DNA from: Promethearchaeota archaeon
GTDB taxonomy: Archaea > Asgardarchaeota > Lokiarchaeia > Sigynarchaeales > SOKP01
Assembly: GCA_013375495.1 (NCBI GenBank)
Contig: JABXKC010000001.1
Span: forward strand, 186,001-250,000
Reading direction: 5' to 3'
DNA length: 64,000 nucleotides
The notes beneath the pieces are model-generated. The model worked only from the letters and a program-made list of their open reading frames with translations. It did no database searches and had not been told where the DNA came from. Shown piece after piece: positions 1 through 8,566 of the stretch. Within the stretch, counting starts at the first letter, position 1. Every line of letters begins with the position of its first letter. A program made the position numbers and the translations under genes.

Positions 1-426
1 AGCTTGGTAAGGGGTTGTTACAGCATAACAGGCTCTAAAAACTATATCCCATATCAGTAGCCATATAAAAAGTGCATTTTTATCGTTTAAATCAGGTAAA
101 AATATACCAGGTAACAGAAGAAAAATAAAAGATAATCCAAGTAATGGAGCCAATATCAGGATATATGGTTTTCTTCTGCCCCATTTTGTATATTTTGCAT
201 CGCTTATCCATCCAAAAAAAAATTGAGAGACCGCAACACTAAGATATCCCATGGCCTGGGCAAAACCAACTTGTATTGATGGTACTCCATATCCAAGATA
301 ATACAGAGCAAATAAAGCAAATCCTTCAATTCCAAGAACAATGGAGCTTGAAATTCTAGGGACACTATAATTTAACTTTCTCATAGTCGTAGTTTCGCTT
401 CTTTGCATTCCATCAGTTTCATTCAT
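1..426 (-). CDS. GPH-family MFS sugar/cation symporter (3' end outside window)
   Basis: Reading frame on the minus strand that starts at ATG 426 and runs off the window edge, so about 142 N-terminal residues are visible. An in-frame TGA lies three codons upstream, which fixes the start. The visible part has two or three hydrophobic helices and the loop GWISDAKYTKWGRRKPYI, the 2-3 loop signature of glycoside-pentoside-hexuronide:cation symporters within the major facilitator superfamily. It should be an inner-membrane transporter, probably for a sugar or sugar conjugate. The substrate cannot be told from this fragment. A purine-rich AAGGAAGTG lies shortly before the ATG. Confidence 0.8.
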   Translation of the reverse strand, partial: MNETDGMQRSETTTMRKLNYSVPRISSSIVLGIEGFALFALYYLGYGVPSIQVGFAQAMGYLSVAVSQFFFGWISDAKYTKWGRRKPYILILAPLLGLSFIFLLLPGIFLPDLNDKNALFIWLLIWDIVFRACYAVTTPYQA

Positions 427-551
427 ATCATTTCACTTCCTTTAAATAATCGTGTTGTATAATTTTAAGTTTAAATTAAGATTAAGTAGACCTATATTTA
501 ATCTATATTTAATCTTTATTGAAATAATAAGAGACATTTTAAATTTTAAGA

Positions 552-564
552 GGAGATTTTCTCC
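552..564. terminator. Small perfect hairpin downstream of the Roadblock gene
   Basis: GGAGA-TTT-TCTCC forms a 5-bp stem with a 3-nt loop about 35 nt past the stop codon of the minus-strand Roadblock gene, inside the 172-base gap before the symporter. It could be a transcript 3' end or a processing signal. Archaeal termination depends mainly on U-tracts, so the assignment is weak. Confidence 0.25.
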
Positions 565-598
565 AATTAGTGAAAAATCGAAGTTACCTTAACTTAAT

Positions 599-1597
599 TT
601 AATCTTCTTCTTCGTCCCATCCTAAATCTTTTAAAACGGATTCAAAGGCTTCTGATTCTTTGTCTAAAACAAATTCAGTATCGTATTCTGAAGCTGCTGC
701 TCCAAAATCTACATTAAAATCAGGCGGAGGAAGGTCTTCGAGTGAGGGTACTCCTTCTTGAGGCGGTATTCCTTCATGAGAAAGTTGATCTTGGACGATT
801 TGAGGTTCTTGAATACTCTCGTCTTCTTCAATTTCCATGGGAGTATAATCATTAAGGGGAACAGGAGGAATTTCATCTTCATAAACTTTAAATCCTGATT
901 CAGAGCTTTCAGATGTAGGGGTAACTCGGGTAGGAATCTCTCTGCTCTCGGTTGAATGTTCCATTTGTTTTTCGTATTCTAAACCAATTGATTTAGGGAT
1001 CGAAACAATATTATTTCCATTTGTAGCTTCAATTTCTTCAATTTCAGTGCCATCTTTTTCCCAATCGTCTAAAAATCCTAACAAATCATCTAAAGCAGCC
1101 TTGTCTTCTTCAAGGCTAGGTTTAACTATTTCAGTTACTTCCTCTTCCTCTTGTTCTTTCTTTAATTTAATTCTTTCAGATTCTTCTAAAGAAAGAGTCA
1201 TATCAGTTATTTCATCCCCGGAGATTAAGATATTCAACTTTTTAGCTAATTCACGTAAATATCCGAGATAATAACCAATTCGATATACATTCTTTAGACC
1301 ACCAAATACAAGATATTCGTCGTTAATTGCTAAGATAATACTATAGCCTGAAGTATTGTGAAGAATAATTTCCGTTAAAGCGCCATGAGCGGTTGCTTCA
1401 CTTAGTCTTAATCCTAAATCAATTAACGCAGTACTTGATGCAGAAGTTGCATCAGCGTCAAGTTCAGATGACATAGCAGAAGCGACTTTCATACCTACCC
1501 TAGATAATACTGCTAAATTTTCTAAATCAGTTCGTTCCTCTTCGAATCTTAAAATTTTCATCATATTATCGCGTATACCTTGCACAAGGGACGACAT
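599..1597 (-). CDS. Roadblock/LC7-domain protein with long acidic tail
   Basis: A 332-residue protein. Residues about 20-125 match the Roadblock/LC7 fold: a helix, then the strand-rich stretch ALTEIILHNTSGYSIILAIN, then a closing helix. Residues about 140-332 are low-complexity, very rich in Glu, Asp, Pro and Ser, with no hydrophobic core, so probably disordered. Roadblock proteins are regulators or scaffolds of small GTPases (MglB, Ragulator and dynein light chains in other organisms), and Asgard genomes carry many. Its GTPase partner is not adjacent; two GTPases lie elsewhere in this window (19.6 and 40.5 kb). The acidic tail may recruit partners, which is inference. The end of the protein repeats short acidic Trp/Phe motifs (for example LGWDEEED). 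Confidence 0.75.
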   Translation of the reverse strand: MSSLVQGIRDNMMKILRFEEERTDLENLAVLSRVGMKVASAMSSELDADATSASSTALIDLGLRLSEATAHGALTEIILHNTSGYSIILAINDEYLVFGGLKNVYRIGYYLGYLRELAKKLNILISGDEITDMTLSLEESERIKLKKEQEEEEVTEIVKPSLEEDKAALDDLLGFLDDWEKDGTEIEEIEATNGNNIVSIPKSIGLEYEKQMEHSTESREIPTRVTPTSESSESGFKVYEDEIPPVPLNDYTPMEIEEDESIQEPQIVQDQLSHEGIPPQEGVPSLEDLPPPDFNVDFGAAASEYDTEFVLDKESEAFESVLKDLGWDEEED

Positions 1598-1704
1598 ATC
1601 AAATCAGTTTCCTTTCTCGATTAAAGATTATTAAAAATCATTAATTTTTATTTTCTCTTAATTTATATCATAAAATCTAGATTAATATATTTTATCATAA
1701 TTCC

Positions 1705-2436
1705 TTACACAAAATCATTTAAATTCTTCTGCGTAGAGGGAGCGTTATCGAATTTATTGAAGGAATATCCGGAGGTATCGGTAATAATTCGTTTAATCTC
1801 TTCTACTACCTCTTCCGATATTAGTTTATCGGTATCGAGTGTAAATACTTTTTTAGTTTGATTTTTAGAAAAAAGAAACTGATTATAGTAGGAGAGAATT
1901 TCTAACAAATACTTTTTATCGTCTTCGTTCCATTCTTTTCTGATTTTATCAATAGAACCTCTCTGAATAATTCTTTTTAATATAGTATCCGGTTGAGCTG
2001 TAAGATATATAATGTAATTTTCTTTCCACTTTACCGATTTATACATATCAAGGATAAGATTATAGTCCTTTTCTTTAAGATAAAGACTTTTAGAATAGAC
2101 TAAAACACAAAGTGAAGTCCTGTCTAAAATAATCACTCTACCATTATATCTATTATCAAAATTTGTAATATTTTTATTTCTCCTTATTAATTGTTGAAGA
2201 AAGTGAATTTCACTACGGAAAGCAATCTGTTTATTTTCAGATCCAAAAGGAAAAGGAGGAATTTTTTTGTACCGTTCGGGAAAAAACTTAAATTTATTAT
2301 TTTCTCCTAAGAAATTCTTTAAAAGGTTAAATATGGTAGTTTTACCTACTCCATGTGCTCCAGCAATAGATATGATGATGTTGTCTTTGCTTCCCTTATT
2401 GGTATAATACTGTTTACCCAATATCTCTTTCTCCAC
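1705..2436 (-). CDS. P-loop nucleotide kinase-like protein (dNK/thymidylate kinase-like)
   Basis: A 243-residue protein starting at GTG 2436. The Walker A motif GAHGVGKTT lies near residues 26-34 and an ILDRTSLC segment near residue 104 resembles the DR(S/T) motif of deoxynucleoside and thymidylate kinases. A later basic segment (KRIIQRGSIDKIR) could be the lid. It is most like AAA_28/dNK-type small-molecule kinases and should phosphorylate a nucleoside or similar ligand in the cytoplasm. The substrate is not determinable. The start lacks a clear ribosome binding site, and the C-terminal 25 residues look disordered. Confidence 0.6.
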   Translation of the reverse strand: MEKEILGKQYYTNKGSKDNIIISIAGAHGVGKTTIFNLLKNFLGENNKFKFFPERYKKIPPFPFGSENKQIAFRSEIHFLQQLIRRNKNITNFDNRYNGRVIILDRTSLCVLVYSKSLYLKEKDYNLILDMYKSVKWKENYIIYLTAQPDTILKRIIQRGSIDKIRKEWNEDDKKYLLEILSYYNQFLFSKNQTKKVFTLDTDKLISEEVVEEIKRIITDTSGYSFNKFDNAPSTQKNLNDFV

Positions 2437-2555
2437 GCTGTTTAAATCGTATCGTATTTAAAAGAACATATATTGCTAATAATACCACTAGAGATATTTG
2501 ATTTTTCTTATTATTAAATTTATATATTAAAGGATAATGAATACTAATCTAAAAA

Positions 2556-3674
2556 TTAGAAATAAACAATTATGATAATTAAAAATATGTTGTAGCCTAA
2601 ACTGGCTATTATTGTACTTAGTAGATTCTTATTAATTTCATAAATAATGCCTAAAAATAGGAATATCATGAAATTAGGAATAAAGAAGTAAATTCCGATA
2701 GGTATCGTAAAAAAGAGGAAAAGTGTCGAATAAAACACAGCGACAACGACGATTGCTGTAGTTTTACTAAGGAGATTATTACCAAAATGTGCTTTTAGAG
2801 TGTTATGTAAGACACCTCTAAAAGCGATTTCAATTGAGATTACTGATAAACTCATAAGTGCTATAAGTAATACTATAAAACCTAAATTTGTATTTTGAAG
2901 AATTAGAGATTCCTGCTCTAAATAAGCAGCTACATCGAAAAAATCGATACCCGAATTGTACATAAAAGTGATTATTGTAGACGAAAAGTTATCAATTAGT
3001 ATTAATCCTACACTTCCAATCATTCCGATAAGCAAGGCAATTAAAACATATCTGGTTTTTAACAGTAGACCTAATTTTTTGAAATTATGCTTTTTTGAAA
3101 AAATATAATAAAGAGGATATACTCCAAAAATAATATCAGGAAGTTGACTTAAAAGAATTGTTGTAATGTTCAAATCTATTGTTTCTGTAGGTCCTACTTG
3201 TAAAGATAGTATCATAGTTAAGATTAGTCGTATCGTAACATACACCATTAAGGAGTTAACGAAAACGCTTAAACCCTCCCTAAAATTCCATTCGTTTCTC
3301 TTTAAGATAAACCGTTGTTCCGGCACTAGCTTTTTATTTGTAAAAATAAAACCCGTTTTTCTTTGAAGTTTTTTATCTTGAGCAACACCTTTTTGTTCCG
3401 GAACTTTTTCTAATTTGGTATCACATATAGGGCATTGCTCTAATATCGAAGAAGTTATAATTGACCCACATCCCGAACATTTTCGGGATATAGTTTTAAT
3501 TTCTTTTACTTTTGGTGCTGATATTTGTTTCTTAAAACTGTCTTCACCTGGTTTTATTTTTATCACTAATTTTCCACATTCAGGATTAGGACAATAAGCG
3601 GTATTTTCTTCAATTGTAGTGCCACAATAGACGCAAAATTTAGTTATCCGCTGTTTTTCATTCTCTTTTGACAT
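2556..3674 (-). CDS. Zinc-ribbon CPBP-family membrane protein, catalytic motifs degraded
   Basis: Two zinc ribbons (CVYCG...CPNPECG near residues 15-35 and CSGCG...CPICD near 67-87) are followed by about seven membrane segments ending in a CPBP (CAAX protease / bacteriocin-processing) domain. Active members have EExxxR, FxxxH and HxxxN motifs. Here the first reads IEIAFRG (first Glu lost, second Glu and Arg kept), the second reads LFLFFTIP (His lost) and the third ASLGYN (His replaced by Ser). It is therefore probably a non-catalytic membrane scaffold or a divergent enzyme. ATG 3674 is preferred over the upstream TTG 3683. The ribbons should face the cytoplasm. Confidence 0.65.
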   Translation of the reverse strand: MSKENEKQRITKFCVYCGTTIEENTAYCPNPECGKLVIKIKPGEDSFKKQISAPKVKEIKTISRKCSGCGSIITSSILEQCPICDTKLEKVPEQKGVAQDKKLQRKTGFIFTNKKLVPEQRFILKRNEWNFREGLSVFVNSLMVYVTIRLILTMILSLQVGPTETIDLNITTILLSQLPDIIFGVYPLYYIFSKKHNFKKLGLLLKTRYVLIALLIGMIGSVGLILIDNFSSTIITFMYNSGIDFFDVAAYLEQESLILQNTNLGFIVLLIALMSLSVISIEIAFRGVLHNTLKAHFGNNLLSKTTAIVVVAVFYSTLFLFFTIPIGIYFFIPNFMIFLFLGIIYEINKNLLSTIIASLGYNIFLIIIIVYF

Positions 3675-3833
3675 AATTCTCAATAAATAAGAAATTTTAA
3701 TCTGCTAAGGCGTACTTAGTTTAATATATAAAATTAAAAATTATATATTTTATTGTTATTTTATACAAGCAAAATGATATATTGACAGTTAGTGAAATAT
3801 TTATAGATTAAGCAATTAGATTGCTTAATTTAA

Positions 3834-5102
3834 TTACGGGGAATTCACTTTTCTATATTTTTTAATTGTTTTAGTTCTTGAGTAGAGTTCCATTAGAATT
3901 AAATTATGATAGAAGGAAATTGAATCAAAGTACCCCTCTCCTAAATCAGACTGATTGGCATGTACTAAAGCAAGTTGAGCATTTAACGCAGATCTCATAA
4001 GTAATTCAATTCCCTTATAAATCAAATTCGGACTCCAGGTTCCACGGTCAGGATTAGCCCACCAAGTAGTATCAGAACATATGCCTCTATCATAAAACCA
4101 TCTTGCGGTATTATAATATCTTTCTATGTCCCATTCATTTTTCATATTCAAAGTATCTATTAAGTTCATTAAATTGTTTAAACTCCTTACAATTTTCCAA
4201 AATAGCGAATGAATGCGATTATCAGGATGATCCCATAAAGGATATGGAATATTTAACTTCATATCATCGTACGTGGTACTCCAACTCGATTCTTTTGGTA
4301 TTATTTTTTCCTTATGAATAGGAAAATATTTGTCCAAATTGGAGATGAACTCTATTCGCATTTCTTTTTGATCGTTAATAAGTTCAAGAGTTTTGCTTAA
4401 AAAAATCCTCTCAAATTTCTTTATATGATGACCAAAAGTTTCCGAATCCATTGCTGTTATGAAATATTTATCCCTATTTTCTTTTTGCTTACCTTCTTTG
4501 AAATTTGTCCCTAGCTGTTCAACGAATTTTTTAGCCGTAATGTCGTTAAAGGCAATCTTATTACTTAAAATATCATCTCTAAAGAATAATTCTAAACCAT
4601 TCGGGGAAATATAGATTTGATCATAAAGCCATTCGTTAGGACAAGCTATACCACTCATTATTACCCATTTGTACTCTTTTGCTCGAATAAACTTTGCAAC
4701 TTTAGAACTTATTGATAATTCCGGAGGGAAAAAGCCCGTTCTTTCCCATTGTTGAAATTCTTTTCTAATCACTTCTTCATTTAATTCAATCTGATGTTCG
4801 GCTTCATTTTGGGGAATAAGTGGAAGTATAGGATGGAATTTTGCGGTTCCAACAATTTCAATTTTGTTATTGAGAACGAGATTTTGTAAAAGTTCTATCG
4901 TCTCACTCAAATCAAATTCATATAGCATTTCTATGAGAACGGCATTAATATTTAAACTAATTTTCACATTATCATGCTCATCTAGCATTCTAAATAATGG
5001 TTTATAGCATTCTTTATCTATCTGCCGTAATACATCACTATCTTGAAAACTAGGTTGATACATATGTAATAATGGAGCCCAATATATCATATTAATATTC
5101 AA
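3834..5102 (-). CDS. Glycoside hydrolase family 57 protein (alpha-amylase/glucanotransferase type)
   Basis: A 422-residue protein with GH57 hallmarks: the N-terminal HMYQP at residues 13-17 (the family HxHQP motif), GTAKFHPILPLI near 85-96, GFFPPELS near 123-130 carrying the candidate catalytic nucleophile Glu128, and AMDSETFGHH at 217-226 with the candidate acid/base Asp219. The C-terminal helical part with paired Trp is also typical. GH57 enzymes hydrolyse or rearrange alpha-glucans. With no signal peptide it should act in the cytoplasm, perhaps in glycogen turnover together with the glycogen synthase at 13.5 kb. The exact specificity (amylase, branching or glucanotransferase) is not clear. 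Confidence 0.8.
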   Translation of the reverse strand: MNINMIYWAPLLHMYQPSFQDSDVLRQIDKECYKPLFRMLDEHDNVKISLNINAVLIEMLYEFDLSETIELLQNLVLNNKIEIVGTAKFHPILPLIPQNEAEHQIELNEEVIRKEFQQWERTGFFPPELSISSKVAKFIRAKEYKWVIMSGIACPNEWLYDQIYISPNGLELFFRDDILSNKIAFNDITAKKFVEQLGTNFKEGKQKENRDKYFITAMDSETFGHHIKKFERIFLSKTLELINDQKEMRIEFISNLDKYFPIHKEKIIPKESSWSTTYDDMKLNIPYPLWDHPDNRIHSLFWKIVRSLNNLMNLIDTLNMKNEWDIERYYNTARWFYDRGICSDTTWWANPDRGTWSPNLIYKGIELLMRSALNAQLALVHANQSDLGEGYFDSISFYHNLILMELYSRTKTIKKYRKVNSP

Positions 5103-5151
5103 CCTTTAACGATTTTATTATGATCATCAATTGCGAATTTATAATGTTTAG

Positions 5152-6702
5152 CTAGTTCTTGTTAATTAACTTTAAAGCCTTCTGACGGGAGACACACGAT
5201 GAACATTTACCACAAGGCTCTTCAAAATCTCCGTAGCAACTCCAAGTAACATCTATAGGAACTTTTAATTCACTCGCTAATTTAAACACTTCTTCCTTTG
5301 TTTTGTTAGATAATGGCATTATAAATTCTATAGCTTGTAAATCTTTTTCGTGCTTAGAGATTTCTATTATCTTTTCTAACGATTTGAAAAAAGATAAACC
5401 AACATCCGAAAATTTATTGATATCATCTTGAATGTGTCCACCAATAATAATATTGCACCCATAAACTTCAGCAAAATATGCAGCAATAGAGTAAAATATT
5501 AAATTCTTTAGAGGTATGAAACCTTCAGGGGCATTTTCAGCAGAAGGAATTGGGTATCCCTCAAACCTTAAATCCACAGCCCCCATTATATAAGGTAGAG
5601 ACACTTCAACCAAAGGAACTTCTGTTAATTCAACAAGTTTTTTAGTAGCTTCTATTTCTTTTTTTGGTCTCCACTTGTAGTTCATAGACAATGCAACTAT
5701 ACTGTAATTTTTACTCAAAGCCCAAAATAGAGCTGTTGCCGAGTCGATACCTCCAGACAACATTAATATAACTTTGTTTCGTCGATCTATATTATTGGAA
5801 GTCAATTTTAATTGGACGGTTTTTTTAATTGCTTCTTCGATTAGAGATAGATTATAACCTAATTCTTCTGCAGCTATTTTACCATCAGTAATGATATCAC
5901 ATTTCATTACATCTACCATTTCTTTACATATTTCTAACTTTGTCGGTGCAGAATCATAAGAGATATATTCGTATATGGGAGGAGGGATATTCAAACCTAT
6001 AGCCTTAATGGATTGCCTCACCATCTCTATTATTCGTTTCATATTTAATGTTTGTAAACCTACTAAGTCATAGATTCTATTATTTTCTCCTTTTCCCAGC
6101 GAAGCATTTAAAAAAGCGGTTACTGCGTCTTCTACGTAAATAGGTTGCATTGGTACTTCACCATCGCCAGTAATGTATACTTTACCATCATAGATTTGTT
6201 CAATGAGATCTGGTATTATCTCGTCATTTGAACCAAGAATATAAGATGGTCGAAAAATGACATAGGGGACTTTACTCTTAATTAATAATTCTTCTGCTTT
6301 ATTTTTAGAATAGAAGTAATTATTATTCGCCCAGTCTTTTTCGCCGAATTTATCTACTCCAAGGCCTGATGGATAAATAATTCTCGAAACCCCAGCATTT
6401 TCTGCTGCGGTAATTATTTTTTTTAATCCGTTGATATTAACTTTTTCGAATAGAGCTTTACTTCCACAAACAATGTTAGCAAAATGAATAACTGCTTCAC
6501 ATCCTTTAAAAGCAGCTTCTAAGGCTTCAACTTCAAAATTTTTAACTAAAAAGATTTCAACTCCATTCCTTTTAACAGATTCAATAACTTCACTCCTTCG
6601 GATAACAGCGTGGATCATAATATTTCTCTCTAACGCTACCGTGATGGTTTGGGTTCCTAAATATCCATTTGCACCAGTGATTGCAATTTTTTTTTTCATC
6701 AT
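5152..6702 (-). CDS. queC: Fusion: NAD(P)-dependent SDR/epimerase + QueC (7-cyano-7-deazaguanine synthase)
   Basis: A single 516-residue frame. Residues 1 to about 300 are an extended SDR of the NmrA/epimerase kind: TGANGYLG dinucleotide motif at the N-terminus and a YFYSK (YxxxK) catalytic motif. Residues about 310-516 are a complete QueC domain: SGGIDSATALF PPi-loop and a C-terminal zinc site built from CYGDFEEPCGKCSSC. QueC converts 7-carboxy-7-deazaguanine to preQ0, the precursor of archaeosine. The neighbouring divergent gene is QueD, which acts earlier in the same route, so the deazapurine role is well supported. The SDR half has no known step in preQ0 synthesis. No frameshift or internal stop suggests a recent fusion artefact. 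Confidence 0.88.
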   Translation of the reverse strand: MMKKKIAITGANGYLGTQTITVALERNIMIHAVIRRSEVIESVKRNGVEIFLVKNFEVEALEAAFKGCEAVIHFANIVCGSKALFEKVNINGLKKIITAAENAGVSRIIYPSGLGVDKFGEKDWANNNYFYSKNKAEELLIKSKVPYVIFRPSYILGSNDEIIPDLIEQIYDGKVYITGDGEVPMQPIYVEDAVTAFLNASLGKGENNRIYDLVGLQTLNMKRIIEMVRQSIKAIGLNIPPPIYEYISYDSAPTKLEICKEMVDVMKCDIITDGKIAAEELGYNLSLIEEAIKKTVQLKLTSNNIDRRNKVILMLSGGIDSATALFWALSKNYSIVALSMNYKWRPKKEIEATKKLVELTEVPLVEVSLPYIMGAVDLRFEGYPIPSAENAPEGFIPLKNLIFYSIAAYFAEVYGCNIIIGGHIQDDINKFSDVGLSFFKSLEKIIEISKHEKDLQAIEFIMPLSNKTKEEVFKLASELKVPIDVTWSCYGDFEEPCGKCSSCVSRQKALKLINKN

Positions 6703-6725
6703 ATCTTTGATCTTTATTTCTGGAG

Positions 6726-6754
6726 TTAATTTATACTTAGAGTGTATAAATTAA
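6726..6754. promoter_or_regulatory. Perfect 11-bp inverted repeat in the SDR-QueC / QueD intergenic region
   Basis: Arms TTAATTTATAC (6726-6736) and GTATAAATTAA (6744-6754) are exact inverted complements separated by 7 nt. The repeat sits 24 nt upstream of the SDR-QueC start. The arms also contain TATA-box-like TTTATA/TATAAA, so it may be a core promoter element, an operator overlapping it, or both. Confidence 0.45.
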
Positions 6755-6794
6755 AAAGTAATAAATGATCTAATGTACAAGTTTTATGATTTCA

Positions 6795-6812
6795 AAGCGA
6801 AAAATATATAAA
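6795..6812 (+). promoter_or_regulatory. BRE/TATA-like promoter of QueD
   Basis: AAGCGAAA followed by AATATATAAA resembles an archaeal BRE plus TATA box. With the usual spacing of about 25 nt, transcription would begin only a few nucleotides before the QueD ATG at 6842, giving an almost leaderless mRNA. Confidence 0.45.
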
Positions 6813-6841
6813 TTTTAGAAAAAAAATGAAAACAGAGTTCT

Positions 6842-7303
6842 ATGAGTTATAAGGTTATAGTTAATGCAACTTACATAAAATTTAGTGCCTCTCACTTATT
6901 AAAGGAACCGTTTAAATGCTCAAAACTTCATGGACACAATTATTACGTATCTGTAGAGGTAGAAGCTCCATTAGACGAGAATTATTTTGTCGTAGATTTT
7001 ATAGAATTAAAGGAAAATATAAAAAGTATTGTAAAACCTTTAGATCATCGTATTTTAGTTCCCGAATTGTCGAGTGATCATGCAATATCCGAAACCTCAG
7101 AAGCGATTGAACTTGTGACTAATACTAATAAGCGTTATATTTTTCCTAAAACGGATGTGATGCTTTTGCCCTTACCAGCAACAACCAGTGAACTTTTAGC
7201 AAAATATATTCACGATAAATTGAAAGAGATATATTCTGATAAAAAAATTACAGTAAAACTTGAAGAATCTAAGAGCACTACTGCTGTTTATAAAGGTAAT
7301 TAG
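6842..7303 (+). CDS. queD: QueD/PTPS family 6-carboxy-5,6,7,8-tetrahydropterin synthase
   Basis: A 153-residue protein of the 6-pyruvoyl-tetrahydropterin synthase family. The zinc ligands are visible as His in FSASHLL and the pair in LHGHNY. The catalytic Cys lies in CSKLHGHNY (CxxxHGHxY, the QueD pattern), LDHRIL holds the catalytic His, and a C-terminal Glu (VKLEESKS) anchors the pterin. QueD makes 6-carboxytetrahydropterin from dihydroneopterin triphosphate on the way to preQ0. It is divergent from the SDR-QueC fusion, consistent with a deazapurine locus. QueE is not in the window. Confidence 0.88.
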   Translation: MSYKVIVNATYIKFSASHLLKEPFKCSKLHGHNYYVSVEVEAPLDENYFVVDFIELKENIKSIVKPLDHRILVPELSSDHAISETSEAIELVTNTNKRYIFPKTDVMLLPLPATTSELLAKYIHDKLKEIYSDKKITVKLEESKSTTAVYKGN

Positions 7304-7318
7304 AAATATTAATAAAAC

Positions 7319-8422
7319 TTATTTTTCAACAATTGTTTCGTTAATTATTGTACCAAAATGAGTTGCACCAGGACCGATGTGGACTAAAACTTCGTCTCCG
7401 ACCTTTAGATCTACAATGGAAACAGGATCACCATCAGAGTTAACTAACCGAATCGTTTCTGCGTTTTGTCCGATATAATTTATTTTAATCTTTTTACCTT
7501 GCTTATCAATTTCTAATTCTAGTCTTAACATAGGACGCGTTTCAATTTTAACTCTACCTACTGTGATGTTTCTTGCCTCACCGTTAGTATTTACGACAAT
7601 AACTTGATCTCCCCCTTTCAATTCGCTTAAATATTTCGTTCGATATATTTCGTCTTTATCATCGCTTGGAACTAAAATGTATGCGGAAACATCCCCCGCA
7701 TTAACTCTGAAGGGTCTAGAGGAAACAAATTGAGTTTCGAATACCTCAGCATGCACTAAAGCAAATCCTTTTGCAGTGCTTCCAATAAGCATTCCCTCAC
7801 CGGAACTTAATAATGAAGTAGTATCAACGCACACTCTTTCACTTTCGGGAATATTTTTTATATCGATAACTTTTGCTCTTGCTAATTCAATATCGTATCC
7901 ACTTACTAATAATTTCTTCAATTTAATGATGTCATTGACTTCTATCGGGGTAATTAATATTCCGTCTGTGCCGATTTCAAGGGTTTTTAGCATTAATTCC
8001 GCTTCTTTTAAGTTCTCAACCGAGGCGATTAGTTCTGTATCATTCGTATGCATTTTTGCAATTAGATTCTCAAAGGGTATTATTTTCCAATTTTTTGCGG
8101 ATACAATTATAAAATCAACTTCGTTTATTTTTGAAAGCTCTATCACTTTTTGTTCGTCCGCCTTAATCGCTAACTCTAAAAAAATACCCCTTTTTACTTC
8201 TAAATTCTTACTGTTTTTAAAATACTCAAGATTTTTAAATATTAAGTTTTTAACGGGCAGTTCGGTGTCTCTAGTAAAAGCATTAATACGTTCAATTTGT
8301 TTTAACTCGGAATAAGTCTCTTTAGAGAGCAAAATATTAAGAAGATTCATGTTCAAGGCTTCTTGTACTAAAGCTTTAAAATTATCTGTTTTTTTTTCGA
8401 AATTTAAAATTATCTTCTTCAT
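7319..8422 (-). CDS. aroB': 3-dehydroquinate synthase II (archaeal AroB')
   Basis: A 367-residue protein with the highly conserved block of archaeal 3-dehydroquinate synthase II: VCVDTTSLLSSGEGMLIGST, then FETQFVSSRPFRVNAGDVSAY (about residues 196-245), followed by a beta-rich C-terminal half. The enzyme oxidatively deaminates and cyclises 2-amino-3,7-dideoxy-D-threo-hept-6-ulosonate to 3-dehydroquinate, the archaeal entry to aromatic amino acid synthesis. It is cytoplasmic. It ends 15 nt from the convergent QueD stop. The partner aldolase-like enzyme (AroA') is not in the window. Confidence 0.92.
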   Translation of the reverse strand: MKKIILNFEKKTDNFKALVQEALNMNLLNILLSKETYSELKQIERINAFTRDTELPVKNLIFKNLEYFKNSKNLEVKRGIFLELAIKADEQKVIELSKINEVDFIIVSAKNWKIIPFENLIAKMHTNDTELIASVENLKEAELMLKTLEIGTDGILITPIEVNDIIKLKKLLVSGYDIELARAKVIDIKNIPESERVCVDTTSLLSSGEGMLIGSTAKGFALVHAEVFETQFVSSRPFRVNAGDVSAYILVPSDDKDEIYRTKYLSELKGGDQVIVVNTNGEARNITVGRVKIETRPMLRLELEIDKQGKKIKINYIGQNAETIRLVNSDGDPVSIVDLKVGDEVLVHIGPGATHFGTIINETIVEK

Positions 8423-8566
8423 TTAAGAATCATCAAAGTTTGGACTCTGAAAGTTATAAATTATTGATAGGAATCATTATACTATATTAAATTCTATCAA
8501 ATTTTTAAGTAAATAAAATCATAATAATTATAAAAGAAACACCATAAAATTTCGAGTGATTAGAAA

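Noticed and set aside
7776..8315. A plus-strand frame of 179 codons
   Set aside because: It is antisense to the conserved archaeal 3-dehydroquinate synthase gene; composition is Ile/Phe/Ser-rich, as expected for a shadow.
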